From Pseudonocardia kunmingensis (lineage in GTDB: Bacteria; Actinomycetota; Actinomycetes; Mycobacteriales; Pseudonocardiaceae), in the NCBI RefSeq assembly GCF_006716445.1, contig NZ_VFPA01000003.1:558001-622000 (forward strand): a stretch of 64,000 nt of DNA, written 5' to 3'. The notes under the pieces were generated by a model, which did no database searches, was not told the origin of the DNA, and saw only the letters and a list, made by a program, of their open reading frames with translations. Both the position numbers and the translations under genes were made by a program. Below, piece after piece: positions 22,317 to 30,577 of the stretch (position 1 is its first letter; every line of letters begins with the position of its first letter).

Positions 22317-23242
22317 AAGCCGAGTTTGCGGAGCTGCCTCGGGTCGCGTTGCCAGTCTTTTGCGATCTTCACGTGCAGGTCCAGGAAGACCTTCGTGCCG
22401 AGCAGGGCCTCGATCTGGCGGCGGGAGTCGCTGCCCACCTGGCGCAGCCGCTCCCCGCCCTTGCCGATCACGATGCCCTTCTGGCTGGAGCGCTCCACGT
22501 AGATGTTGGCGTGGATGTTCAGCATCGGGTCGGCCTTGGGGTGGCGGCCCTCGCGCGGCACCATTTCCTCGATCACCACGGCGATCGAGTGCGGCAGCTC
22601 GTCGCGCACGCCCTCCAGCGCGGCCTCGCGGATCAGCTCCGCCACGAGCGTCTCCTCCGGCTCGTCGGTGAGCTCGCCGTCCGGGTAGAGCGGCGGGCCC
22701 TCCGGCAGCCGGGCGACGAGCAGGTCGGCGAGCACGTCGACCTGGAAGCCCTTCACCGCCGAGCAGGGCACGACCTCGGCGAACTCCATGAGCCCGGAGA
22801 GCTGGGTGAGCCGCTCCGCGATCTGCTCGGGCTGCGCCTTGTCGGTCTTCGTGACGACGCCCAGCACCGGCGTGCGGTTCGCCACGGAACGAAGCTCGTT
22901 CACGATGAACTCGTCGCCGCGGCCGACAGGCTGGTCGGCCGGCACGCAGAAGCCGATCACGTCGACCTCGGCCCAGGTCTCGCGGACCACGTCGTTGAGC
23001 CGGCTGCCGAGCAGCGTGCGCGGCTTGTGCAGGCCCGGCGTGTCGACGACGACGAGCTGCGCGTCCGGCCGGTGCAGGATCCCCCGGATCGCGTGCCGCG
23101 TGGTCTGCGGGCGGCTCGAGGTGATCGCGATCTTCTGCCCGATGAGCGCGTTGGTCAGCGTGGACTTGCCGGCGTTGGGCCGGCCCACGAAGCAGGCGAA
23201 GCCGGACCGGAAGCCCTCCGGCACGGACGCGAAGCCGGTCAC
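22313..23242 (-). CDS. era: GTPase Era
   Basis: A 309-residue Ras-like GTPase with a C-terminal KH domain that binds 16S rRNA during small-subunit assembly. G motifs: GRPNAGKSTLTN (G1), DTPGLHKPR (G3), VVTKTDKAQ (G4) and PCSAVKG (G5). The KH domain carries SSQKGIVIGKGGERLRQVG. The GTG start overlaps the lhgO stop as GTGA. Era belongs to the ancestral chain phoH-ybeY-corC-cdd-era-recO; here lhgO has slipped in upstream. The stop codon lies inside a large palindrome. Confidence 0.95.
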   Translation of the reverse strand: MTGFASVPEGFRSGFACFVGRPNAGKSTLTNALIGQKIAITSSRPQTTRHAIRGILHRPDAQLVVVDTPGLHKPRTLLGSRLNDVVRETWAEVDVIGFCVPADQPVGRGDEFIVNELRSVANRTPVLGVVTKTDKAQPEQIAERLTQLSGLMEFAEVVPCSAVKGFQVDVLADLLVARLPEGPPLYPDGELTDEPEETLVAELIREAALEGVRDELPHSIAVVIEEMVPREGRHPKADPMLNIHANIYVERSSQKGIVIGKGGERLRQVGSDSRRQIEALLGTKVFLDLHVKIAKDWQRDPRQLRKLGF

Positions 23243-24489
23243 GACGCCGTCAACGGGGCGAGCTTCTCGCCGGTGAGCTTCTCCAGGATCTCCCGGCCGA
23301 TCGGCAGCGCGGCGGTGGCCGCGGGGGACGGGGCGTTGAGGACGTGCAGCACCGAGCCCGGGGCACCCAGCCCGCCGGAACCGGCCTGCTCGACGAACAG
23401 GAAGTCGTCGACGAGGGTGCCGTCGGCCTTCACGGCCTGCGCGCGCACCCCGGCGCCTGCCCGGTGCAGGTCCTCGGCGCGCACGTCGGGGAGCATCCGC
23501 TGGATCTGCTTGACCATCGCGCTCCGCGAGAGCGAGCGGTGCATCTCGCCGAAGCCGTACTTCCAGTGCTTCTTCGCGATCTTCAGCATCCCCGGGTAGG
23601 TGATCGTCTCCAGGAACTCCTTGGGCTTGACCGTGCCCCAGGAGTAGCCCTCGCGCGCCAGCGCGAGCACGGCGTTCGGACCGGCGTGCACGCTGCCGTC
23701 GACGCCGCGCGTGGCGTGCACCCCCAGGAACGGGAACGCCGGGTCGGGCACGGGGTAGATCAGGCCCTTGACCAGCTCGGCGGCGCGGTCGCTGAAGCCC
23801 GAGTACTCCCCGCGGAACGGGACGATCCGCACGCCGGGGTCGACGCCCGCCGCCTTCGCGACCTCGTCGCAGCGCAGGCCCGCGCACACGACGACCTGCT
23901 TGCCGAGCAGGTCGCCCGCCTCGGTGCGCACCACGACGTCGGACGCGCGCGGCAGGATCTGGCGGACCGGGCGGCCCAGGTGGATCTCCCCGCCCTCCTT
24001 GGCGACGAGCTCGCCGATCTTCTCCGCGACCGCCCGGTAGTCGGTGATCCCGGTGGAGGGCACGTAGAGGGCGGCGATGCCGCGCACGTGCGGCTCGTGC
24101 TCGCGCATGCCGGCCTGGTCCAGCTCGTGGTTCTCCACGCCGTTGGCGTCACCGCGCCGCTTGAGCTCCGCCATCCGCGGCAGCTCCTCGGGATCGGTGG
24201 CGACGACCAGCTTGCCGGTGCGCTCGTGCGGGAGGTCGTGCTCGCGGCAGAACGCGATCGTCTCGGCGCACCCGGCCACCGCGAGGCGCGCCTTGTAGCC
24301 GCCCGGGGCGTAGTACAGCCCGGAGTGGATGACATTGGAGTTGTTGCCGGTCTGGTGCGCGGCCAGGCGCGGCTCGCGCTCGACGACGGCGACCGAACGG
24401 CCGGTGCGGGCCACGGCGTGGGCGGTGGCGAGGCCGACGATGCCGCCGCCGACCACCACGACGTCGTAGGAGGGGGTGCTGGAGGTCAT
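23239..24489 (-). CDS. lhgO: L-2-hydroxyglutarate oxidase/dehydrogenase
   Basis: A 416-residue FAD-dependent enzyme of the DAO family. The N-terminal dinucleotide fold is VVVVGGGIVGLATAHAVARTGRSVAVVERE, followed by HQTGNNSNVIHSGLYYAPGGYKARL, a strong LhgO signature, and PFLGVHATRGVDGSVHAGPNAVLAL near the C-terminus. It oxidises L-2-hydroxyglutarate to 2-oxoglutarate, passing electrons to oxygen or the quinone pool, a metabolite-repair role. It overlaps both neighbours by 4 bases, so it is embedded in the era operon. Confidence 0.9.
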   Translation of the reverse strand: MTSSTPSYDVVVVGGGIVGLATAHAVARTGRSVAVVEREPRLAAHQTGNNSNVIHSGLYYAPGGYKARLAVAGCAETIAFCREHDLPHERTGKLVVATDPEELPRMAELKRRGDANGVENHELDQAGMREHEPHVRGIAALYVPSTGITDYRAVAEKIGELVAKEGGEIHLGRPVRQILPRASDVVVRTEAGDLLGKQVVVCAGLRCDEVAKAAGVDPGVRIVPFRGEYSGFSDRAAELVKGLIYPVPDPAFPFLGVHATRGVDGSVHAGPNAVLALAREGYSWGTVKPKEFLETITYPGMLKIAKKHWKYGFGEMHRSLSRSAMVKQIQRMLPDVRAEDLHRAGAGVRAQAVKADGTLVDDFLFVEQAGSGGLGAPGSVLHVLNAPSPAATAALPIGREILEKLTGEKLAPLTAS

Positions 24490-24854
24490 GAAGCGGTCTC
24501 CGAGGTGTGGATCTGGACGACGGCGCCGGAGGTGTCGGCGCGGAGGACGGGGGCGGCGGGCGCGAGGTCGAACACCGCGTTGAGCGAGCCGCTGTCGATC
24601 ATCGCGGCGTCGGTGACGACGGCGGCCGCCTCGAGCCCGGGCGCCCCACTCGACACGGCGGCCGCCACCGCCGCCTGCAGGGCCGTGAGCTGCAACGACG
24701 GCAGCGCCACGGAGGCGGCCGCGTAGGTGCGCCCGTCGGTGTCGCGCACCGCGGCCCCCTCGGCGGCGCCGGTGCGGGCGCGCGCCGACCGGGCCAGGGT
24801 GACGATCTTGGCGTCCTCGGGGTCGAGACCCCCGGGATCAGCCGGAACGGACAT
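24486..24854 (-). CDS. degenerate cytidine deaminase-like protein (no zinc ligands)
   Basis: A 122-residue protein occupying the cdd-like slot between corC and era, as the mycobacterial Rv2365c does. The fold-level pattern is kept (VTLARSARARTGAAEGAAVRDTDGRTYAAASVALPSLQLTALQAAVAAAV), but there is no cysteine and no HAE/CAE or PCxxC motif, so it cannot bind the catalytic zinc of cytidine deaminases. It is probably a non-catalytic structural or binding protein. Start ATG 24854, overlapping the corC end by 17 bases; GTG 24860 is an alternative. Confidence 0.78.
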   Translation of the reverse strand: MSVPADPGGLDPEDAKIVTLARSARARTGAAEGAAVRDTDGRTYAAASVALPSLQLTALQAAVAAAVSSGAPGLEAAAVVTDAAMIDSGSLNAVFDLAPAAPVLRADTSGAVVQIHTSETAS

Positions 24855-26271
24855 GGTCACTGCCTCCGCTTCGCTTCGGCGAGCTCGCGGGCCGCGTGGG
24901 GCCATCCGAGCTCTCCTCCCGCTGGTCGGCGCGCTCGGCCGGTGCCCCGTCCGGGACGGCCGGCTCGACGGGCGCCACCAGCACCGTGTAGATCCGCACC
25001 CGGCCGCGGGCGTCCTTGCCGCCCTCGGCCAGCATCCGCAGGCCCGCGACCTCGGTCTCCGCGCCCGGCAGCGGCACCCGCCCGAGCTGCTGGGCGAGCA
25101 GGCCGCCGATGGTGTCGACGTCCGCGGCCTCCAGCACCTCGGCGAGGTCGTCCTCGCGGCCGTTCTCGCCGTCCGGCCCGCCGAACAGCTCCACGAGGTC
25201 GGTGGCCGGCAGCCGCGCGGACAGCCGGAGGCGGCCGCCGTCGAGCTCCTCGACGTCGGGCACCTCCCCGGAGTCGTACTCGTCGGTGATCTCACCGACG
25301 ATCTCCTCGAGGATGTCCTCGATCGTCACCACACCCGCGGTGCCGCCGTACTCGTCCACGACGATCGCCATGTGGTTGCGGGCGGCCTGCATCTCCTTGA
25401 GCAGCTCGTCCACCCGCTTCGTGTCGGGCACGAGCGCCGCGGGGCGCATCACCTCGACGAGCGGGGCGTCCGGCGTCTCGACCTGCGCGCGGACGAGGTC
25501 CTTCAGGTAGGCCACGCCGATGATGTCGTCGATGCTCTCGCCGAGCACCGGGATGCGGGAGTAGCCGCTCTTGAGCGCCAGGCGCAGCACCTTGTCGACG
25601 GGCGTGTTCCGTTCGGTCCACACGACGTCCGGGCGCGGCACCATCACGCCGCGCACCAGCGTGTCACCCAGCTCGAACACCGAGTGGATCATCTGCCGCT
25701 CGTCCTCGTCGACGACACCGCTGGTGCTGGCCATGTCGACGAGCTCGCGCAGCTCGACCTCGGAGGAGAACGGGCCCTGCCGGAAGCCCTGGCCGGGGGT
25801 GATCGCGTTGCCGACCAGGATCAGCAGCTTGGTGAGCGGGCCGAGCAGGGTGGCGAGGGCGCGCACCGGCGCCGCGACGAGCATGCCGACGCGGTAGGGG
25901 TGCTGGCGACCGAGGGTGCGCGGGCCCACGCCGATGAGCACGTAGCTGACCACCAGCATGACCGCGCCCGCGGTGAGGCCCCCGGCCCAGTCCCGGTCGA
26001 AGATCTGGATGAGCGCGATCGCCAGCAGCACGGTGGCGGCGGTCTCCGCGGCCAGCCGCAGCAGCAGGAGCAGGTTGACGTGCCGCGGCCGGTCGGCGGC
26101 CACCGTGGCGAGCGCGCGCGCCCCGGGCCGTCCGGCGCGGACCAGCGCGTCGATCCGCGCACGCGACACCGAGTTCAGGGCGGCGTCGGCGGCGGCGAAC
26201 AACCCGGCGAGCGGGATCAGCAGGACGGCGATGACGATCAGCGGGAGGGTGCCCGACAGTGCGGAGGACAC
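24838..26271 (-). CDS. hemolysin-family CNNM/CorC membrane protein with CBS domains
   Basis: A 477-residue protein. An N-terminal CNNM (DUF21) transmembrane region (spans near residues 5-30, 65-90, 95-120, 135-160) precedes a CBS pair beginning TLVRGVMVPRPDVVWTERN and containing VKDLVRAQ-like and EMQAARNHMAIVVDEYGGTAGVVTIEDILEEIVGEI, then a CorC_HlyC domain (LDGGRLRLSARLPATDLVELFG). Family members handle magnesium or cobalt efflux. The last ~25 residues are polar and serine-rich. It follows ybeY by 5 bases as in many actinomycetes. Confidence 0.88.
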   Translation of the reverse strand: MSSALSGTLPLIVIAVLLIPLAGLFAAADAALNSVSRARIDALVRAGRPGARALATVAADRPRHVNLLLLLRLAAETAATVLLAIALIQIFDRDWAGGLTAGAVMLVVSYVLIGVGPRTLGRQHPYRVGMLVAAPVRALATLLGPLTKLLILVGNAITPGQGFRQGPFSSEVELRELVDMASTSGVVDEDERQMIHSVFELGDTLVRGVMVPRPDVVWTERNTPVDKVLRLALKSGYSRIPVLGESIDDIIGVAYLKDLVRAQVETPDAPLVEVMRPAALVPDTKRVDELLKEMQAARNHMAIVVDEYGGTAGVVTIEDILEEIVGEITDEYDSGEVPDVEELDGGRLRLSARLPATDLVELFGGPDGENGREDDLAEVLEAADVDTIGGLLAQQLGRVPLPGAETEVAGLRMLAEGGKDARGRVRIYTVLVAPVEPAVPDGAPAERADQREESSDGPTRPASSPKRSGGSDHVRSG

Positions 26272-26276
26272 GAGGT

Positions 26277-26813
26277 TCAGCCGTCCTCGAGCCCGGCCGT
26301 ACCCAGCACGGCGGAGTCGCTGCGGTGCTGCGCCGCCTGGGCCGCCGCCTGCCTGCGGGCCGCCTGCCAGTCGCCGAGCAGCTTGTTCTGCAGCGCGAAC
26401 ATCTCGCGCTCCTCGTCGGGCTCGGCGTGGTCGTAGCCGAGCAGGTGCAGCACGCCGTGCACCGTGAGCAGGTGCAGCTCGTCGGCCAGGCCGTGGCCCG
26501 CCTTGCGCGCCTGCGCCTTGGCGAACTCCGGGCAGAGCACGATGTCGCCCAGCAGGGCGGGGCCGGTCTCGGGCGCGTCCGGGCGCCGCGACTCCTCGGC
26601 CAGCTCGTCCATCGGGAAGGACATGACGTCGGTGGGGCCCGGCTCGTCCATCCAGCGCTCGTGCAGCTCGCTCATGACCTCTTCGGTGACGGCGAGGATG
26701 GACAGCTCGGCGGCCGGGTTGACGTGCATGGCGTCGAGCGCCGAGCGCGCCACGGAGGCGATCAGCGACTCGTCCACGGGTACGCCGGACTCGTTGCAGA
26801 CCTCGATCGACAC
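26277..26813 (-). CDS. ybeY: endoribonuclease YbeY (rRNA maturation factor)
   Basis: A 178-residue zinc endoribonuclease for 16S rRNA 3' maturation and ribosome quality control. It begins VSIEVCNESGVPVDESL, has PTDVMSFPMDE and ALLGDIVLCPEFA, and the metal motif HGVLHLLGYDH (Hx3Hx5H). GTG 26813 is chosen because AGGGGAAA precedes it and the conserved N-terminus starts there; an in-frame GTG at 26834 would add 7 residues. The normal partner phoH is 3.8 kb away, beyond an inserted oxidase and methyltransferase. Confidence 0.92.
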   Translation of the reverse strand: MSIEVCNESGVPVDESLIASVARSALDAMHVNPAAELSILAVTEEVMSELHERWMDEPGPTDVMSFPMDELAEESRRPDAPETGPALLGDIVLCPEFAKAQARKAGHGLADELHLLTVHGVLHLLGYDHAEPDEEREMFALQNKLLGDWQAARRQAAAQAAQHRSDSAVLGTAGLEDG

Positions 26814-26888
26814 GCGTTTCCCCTGCTCATTCACACCGGACGACAGGACCAGCGTAGACCGTGACCCCGGCTGGGTAGGTTCGCGGCC

Positions 26889-28121
26889 ATGGTGACCGCG
26901 AACTGGGCAGGCAACGTCGTCTTCTCCTCCCGGACGGTGCACCACCCGACGTCGGTCGCCCAGCTGCAGGAGCTGGTGGCAGGCAGCGACCGGGTGCGGG
27001 CCCTGGGCTCGGGGCACTCGTTCAGCCGCATCGCCGACACCACCGGTGACCACGTCCGCCTGACCCGGCTCCCACCGGTCTGCGAGATCGACACGGCCGC
27101 CGCCACCGTCACCGTCTCCGGCGGGCTGCGCTACGGCGAGATCACCTCGCAGCTGCACGAGGCCGGGTTCGCGCTGCCCAACCTGGGCTCGCTGCCCCAC
27201 ATCGCGGTCGCCGGAGCCTGCGCCACGGGCACCCACGGCTCGGGGCGGACCAACGGCGTGCTCGCCACGGCCGTCTCCGCCGTCGAGCTGGTGGGCGCGG
27301 ACGGCGAGCTGCGCACGGTGCGCCGCGGCGACCCCGACTTCGCCGGCTCCGTCGTCGCGCTCGGCGCGGTCGGGATCGTCACGGCGCTCACGCTGGACCT
27401 GCGGCCGGCGTTCGGCGTCCGGCAGTACGTCTACGAGGGCCTCGCCCTCGACGACGCGGAGGAGGCCCTCGACGCGGCCTACAGCGTCAGCCTGTTCACC
27501 CGCTGGGCGGGCCGGGGGTTCGAGCAGGTGTGGCTCAAGCAGCTCGAGAGCGACCCCGAGCCGCCGGTGCGCCTGCTCGGCGCCACCCGCGCGCCCGCCC
27601 CGGTGCACATGGTGCCCGGCGTCGACCCGAAGCACTGCACACCCCAGCTCGGCGAGCCCGGCCCCTGGCACGAGCGGCTGCCGCACTTCCGGCTCGCGTT
27701 CACCCCGAGCAGCGGTGACGAGCTGCAGTCGGAGTACTTCGTGCCGCGCGCGGCCCTGCTCGACGCCCTGCGCGCGGTCGACGCCGTGCGCGAGAAGGTC
27801 GCCCCCGTGCTGCAGGTGTCGGAGATCCGCACGGTGGCCGGCGACGACCTGTGGCTCTCCCCCGCCGAAGGCCGCGACACCGCGGCGCTGCACTTCACCT
27901 GGGTACCCGACACCGGCGCCGTGCTGCCCGCCGTGGCCGCGCTGGAGAACGCGCTGGAGCCGCTGCGCACCCGGCCGCACTGGGGCAAGGTCTTCGGCAC
28001 CGCCCCGGCGAACGTCGCCGCGCTGTGGCCCCGGATGGCCGACTTCTCGGCCCTCGCCCGCCGTCAGGACCCCACGGGCAAGTTCCGCAACGCGATGCTG
28101 GACACCTACGTGCCGCTCTGA
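26889..28121 (+). CDS. FAD-linked alditol/sugar-lactone oxidase
   Basis: A 410-residue flavoprotein of the vanillyl-alcohol-oxidase superfamily, closest in pattern to alditol oxidases (AldO/XyoA) and arabinono-lactone oxidases. FAD region: VRALGSGHSFSRIADTTGDHVRL, LPNLGSLPHIAVAGACATGTHGSG with the His used for covalent flavin attachment in AldO, and ALGAVGIVTALTLDL. The C-terminal ALO domain includes HWGKVFG. It oxidises sugar alcohols or lactones with oxygen, producing peroxide. It is soluble, opposite in strand to the core operon, and splits phoH from ybeY. Exact substrate unknown. Confidence 0.85.
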   Translation: MVTANWAGNVVFSSRTVHHPTSVAQLQELVAGSDRVRALGSGHSFSRIADTTGDHVRLTRLPPVCEIDTAAATVTVSGGLRYGEITSQLHEAGFALPNLGSLPHIAVAGACATGTHGSGRTNGVLATAVSAVELVGADGELRTVRRGDPDFAGSVVALGAVGIVTALTLDLRPAFGVRQYVYEGLALDDAEEALDAAYSVSLFTRWAGRGFEQVWLKQLESDPEPPVRLLGATRAPAPVHMVPGVDPKHCTPQLGEPGPWHERLPHFRLAFTPSSGDELQSEYFVPRAALLDALRAVDAVREKVAPVLQVSEIRTVAGDDLWLSPAEGRDTAALHFTWVPDTGAVLPAVAALENALEPLRTRPHWGKVFGTAPANVAALWPRMADFSALARRQDPTGKFRNAMLDTYVPL

Positions 28122-28285
28122 CCGTTCAGCGCGGCGGCCACGACCGGTTCGTGCACCGACCGGCCCCCGACCACCGGCACGCTCCCTCTTGTCGGCTCGC
28201 GCACCCTTCTCTCGTCGACGGGGTGCGCGGCGCTCATCCGGTGACGCTCCTCCCCCGTGGCCCTGCCTCGTAGCCCGGGTTGCGG

Positions 28286-28891
28286 TGGGCGCGCCGTTCC
28301 CGGCTCGAGACCTCCTGCCCCACCCCGGCAGCCGGGTCTCACGCGCAGTGGGTCAGGCGTCGAGCTCGTCCTCCGCGCCGAGCGAGGCTGGGTTGGGTAC
28401 AAGCCACGAATATTGTGGTCGTTCTGGCGGCCGTTCCCGACCTGGCCCAGGCCTGTTCCGGACGAGTCCGTGGCGGCCGGGTGCCGCTCGTCTGGCTGTG
28501 GTGGCGTTCTCGAACCCCTCCGAAACGGCCTTGATCAGCGGGCCAGGGACATGAGCCGCACCCCTGCAGCCCATGAGCCGCACCCCTGCAGCCCATGTCC
28601 CGATCCCGCCGATCATGAGAGTTGGACACGCCTCGAACCCGCTGATGATCACCGGTAAAGGGGCGGATCGGGACCACCGCAAGGTGCGCGAGCACGCAGC
28701 AGGAGCGGGCTCGTCCGGAACGGGCCTGGGCCCGCGCCGGGGACGGCTGCCCACCCAGCCCGGATATTCGGTAGTTCTGCCAACCCGACCACCCCGCCGA
28801 CGGGCAGGAGCAGGCGAACCCGGCCGACTGCGCCGAACGCCAGGGGCGGGGCGTGAGGCAGTGGTCTCGAGCCGGGAACGGCGCGCCCACA
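28286..28891. repeat. large imperfect inverted repeat in noncoding DNA
   Basis: The left half (28286-about 28555) and right half (about 28595-28891) are diverged inverted copies. The outermost 28 bases match almost perfectly (28286-28313 versus 28863-28891), a second tract around 28446-28471 matches the complement of about 28708-28733, and a third pair (28531-28554 versus 28594-28618) closes the apex. The apex holds two tandem copies of a 22-base unit starting CATGAGCC (28550-28593). No convincing gene is present on either strand; the open frames are by-products of the palindrome. Confidence 0.75.
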
Positions 28892-28899
28892 GGAGAATT

Positions 28900-29050
28900 C
28901 ATGACCAGATAGACGTGAGCGGGGTTGGATCTTCTCCGAATCCCTCTCACGTCTACCTGATCATGAAAAGAGCGTTCCGCGGAACGCAGGGGCGGCCATG
29001 ATCAGCGAAAGTGGTGCCAGAGCGGCAGATCTTGGGGCTCTGGCACCACT
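28900..29050. repeat. cluster of three hairpins in noncoding DNA
   Basis: Three separate palindromes follow each other. The first has 20-base arms 28900-28919 and 28946-28965 with two mismatches. The second is the perfect 16-base palindrome GCGTTCCGCGGAACGC at 28972-28987. The third has perfect 14-base arms 29010-29023 and 29037-29050 around a 13-base loop. With the larger inverted repeat they fill most of the 1.19-kb gene-free stretch 28122-29313; the remaining 28122-28285 shows nothing I recognise. Confidence 0.8.
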
Positions 29051-29173
29051 CCTGGCGATCACGACGGCGAGAGGCACGGGAACGCGGTCGCGAGGACCGC
29101 CGGGCGGCTCACACCGCTCGCCGCCGTGATCGAAGCCGGCGAACGTGTGTGGTGCGTCCGGCAGTGGGAGCAC

Positions 29174-29235
29174 TAGGGTCACGGCGTGCTCATGGGTGCG
29201 GTGGTCTGGCGCGCTCCGTCGATCTGACGGAGCGC
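29174..29235 (+). promoter_or_regulatory. possible leaderless leader-peptide and attenuator upstream of the methyltransferase gene
   Basis: A -10 TAGGGT at 29174-29179 places a transcription start at the GTG of a 13-codon open frame (29186-29227, VLMGAVVWRAPSI). The stop of this frame sits in the loop of a perfect 10-bp hairpin (29211-29220 with 29226-29235). Ribosome position on the small frame would decide hairpin formation. No clear -35 is seen. Architecture is visible; regulatory role is speculative. Confidence 0.35.
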
Positions 29236-29313
29236 CGTTCCACCGCGCGGAGCCGTCGTCGACGGCCCTGACCACGGCTCTCGGACGGCTCCTGCACCCC
29301 GAGGAGCCGAGAG

Positions 29314-30432
29314 ATGCCGCCACACCCGCCTGCCACCGTCACCTGGTGGGAGAACGACCAGCAGCGCCGCCTGCCGTGGCGCGACCCCGGCGAGCGACGG
29401 GCCGTGCAGGTCGTCGTCGCCGACGACCTGACCGCCGACGCCGCCCTGCGCATCGCCACCCGCGGCACCGGGCTGCTGTGGCGCGGCGACTTCCGCGGCG
29501 CCCGGCAGCTGCGCGACGCGCTGCGGCGCCGGCTCGCCCGCCGCGGCATCCGCGACGACGGTGACCCGCGCGCGACGTACCTGCGTGTCCGGCAGGCTGC
29601 GGCGCATCGGGCCCGGGTGCTCGGCATGGTGCTGATCGAGCTCGACGCGGACGACCGCGTCCCGCTCCCGCACGCCCCCGACGTGCGGCGCGCCTGCCGG
29701 GAGGCGTTCGGGCCGCCGGTCGCGCGCAGCCTCATCCCGTTGCAGGCCATGCTCGGGGCGATGGGCGCCCGCCAGTGGCGCGAGCGCGGCGTCGCGGTGC
29801 CGGCGCTGGGCGAGCGCATCCACCCGCACCACGGCGTCTTCGCGCCGACGCGCAGCGACTACGTGGACCTCGTGGCGCGCGCCCCGCTGCCGGACGCCGG
29901 ACTGGCGTTCGACATCGGGACCGGGACGGGCGTGCTGGCCGCCGTGCTGGCCCGGCGCGGCGTCGCCCGGGTCGTGGCCACGGACGTGCAGCCCGCCGCG
30001 GTGGTCTGCGCGCGCGAGAACCTCGCCCGCCTCGGTCTCGACGACCGCGTCGAGGTCCGCCGGCACGACCTGTTCCCGCGCGGGCGCGCCGGGCTGGTGG
30101 TCGTCAACCCGCCGTGGCTGCCGGGCACACCGCACTCCCCGCTCGAGGCCGGGGTGTTCGACCCGGGCGGGCGGCTCCTGGCGCGGATCGTCCGGCAGCT
30201 GCCCGACCACCTCACCCCGGGCGGCGAGGCCTGGCTCGTGCTCTCCGACCTGGCCGAGCTGCTCGGGCTGCGCACCCGGGACGCGCTGCTCGCGCAGTTC
30301 GGGCGCGCCGGGCTCGTGGTGCGCGGACGCCTCGACGCGCGGCCGAGCCCGACCCCGCGGCCCGACGACCCGCTCCGACACCTCCGCGCGCAGGAGACGG
30401 TGTCGCTCTGGCGGCTCGGCCTCGCGCGCTGA
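29314..30432 (+). CDS. class I SAM-dependent methyltransferase (HemK/PrmC-like)
   Basis: A 372-residue enzyme. The C-terminal half has the SAM motif LAFDIGTGTGVLAAVLARRGVARVVATDVQP and the NPPW motif (VVVNPPWLPGTPHSPLEAGVFDPGGRLL), which marks methyltransferases acting on an amide or base nitrogen such as PrmC or RsmC. The N-terminal half (residues 1-170) is an arginine-rich segment without recognisable domain that may bind the substrate macromolecule. The substrate cannot be named. ATG 29314 is used. It ends convergent with phoH, separated by a double palindrome. Confidence 0.82.
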   Translation: MPPHPPATVTWWENDQQRRLPWRDPGERRAVQVVVADDLTADAALRIATRGTGLLWRGDFRGARQLRDALRRRLARRGIRDDGDPRATYLRVRQAAAHRARVLGMVLIELDADDRVPLPHAPDVRRACREAFGPPVARSLIPLQAMLGAMGARQWRERGVAVPALGERIHPHHGVFAPTRSDYVDLVARAPLPDAGLAFDIGTGTGVLAAVLARRGVARVVATDVQPAAVVCARENLARLGLDDRVEVRRHDLFPRGRAGLVVVNPPWLPGTPHSPLEAGVFDPGGRLLARIVRQLPDHLTPGGEAWLVLSDLAELLGLRTRDALLAQFGRAGLVVRGRLDARPSPTPRPDDPLRHLRAQETVSLWRLGLAR

Positions 30433-30531
30433 CGTGATCGTTACGAGCCGTACGTGACGGCGCCGAACATCGCGCCGACGCGCGGCTCGCAGCGATCACG
30501 TACCCGTGATCGCTGCGAGGCGCACGTCAGC
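30428..30531. terminator. double-layer palindrome between convergent genes
   Basis: Outer arms GCTGACGTG (30428-30436) and CACGTCAGC (30523-30531) enclose a strong inner hairpin with perfect 15-base arms (30486-30500 and 30505-30519) and a 4-base loop. It lies between the methyltransferase and phoH ends, so a bidirectional terminator is the simplest role. No T-tract follows, as is usual in high-G+C genomes. Confidence 0.7.
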
Positions 30532-30577
30532 GTCGTGTCGGCGGTGCTCCGGTGCTTCTCGGAAGGATCCAGCCCGC

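Noticed and set aside
23243..23887. Extended era frame upstream of the GTG at 23242
   Set aside because: The upstream residues are a wrong-frame reading of lhgO; the GTGA overlap marks the real start.
28339..28950. Open frame of 203 codons on the minus strand in the noncoding stretch
   Set aside because: It reads straight through both arms of the large inverted repeat, has no family motif, and similar frames arise on the other strand from the palindrome.
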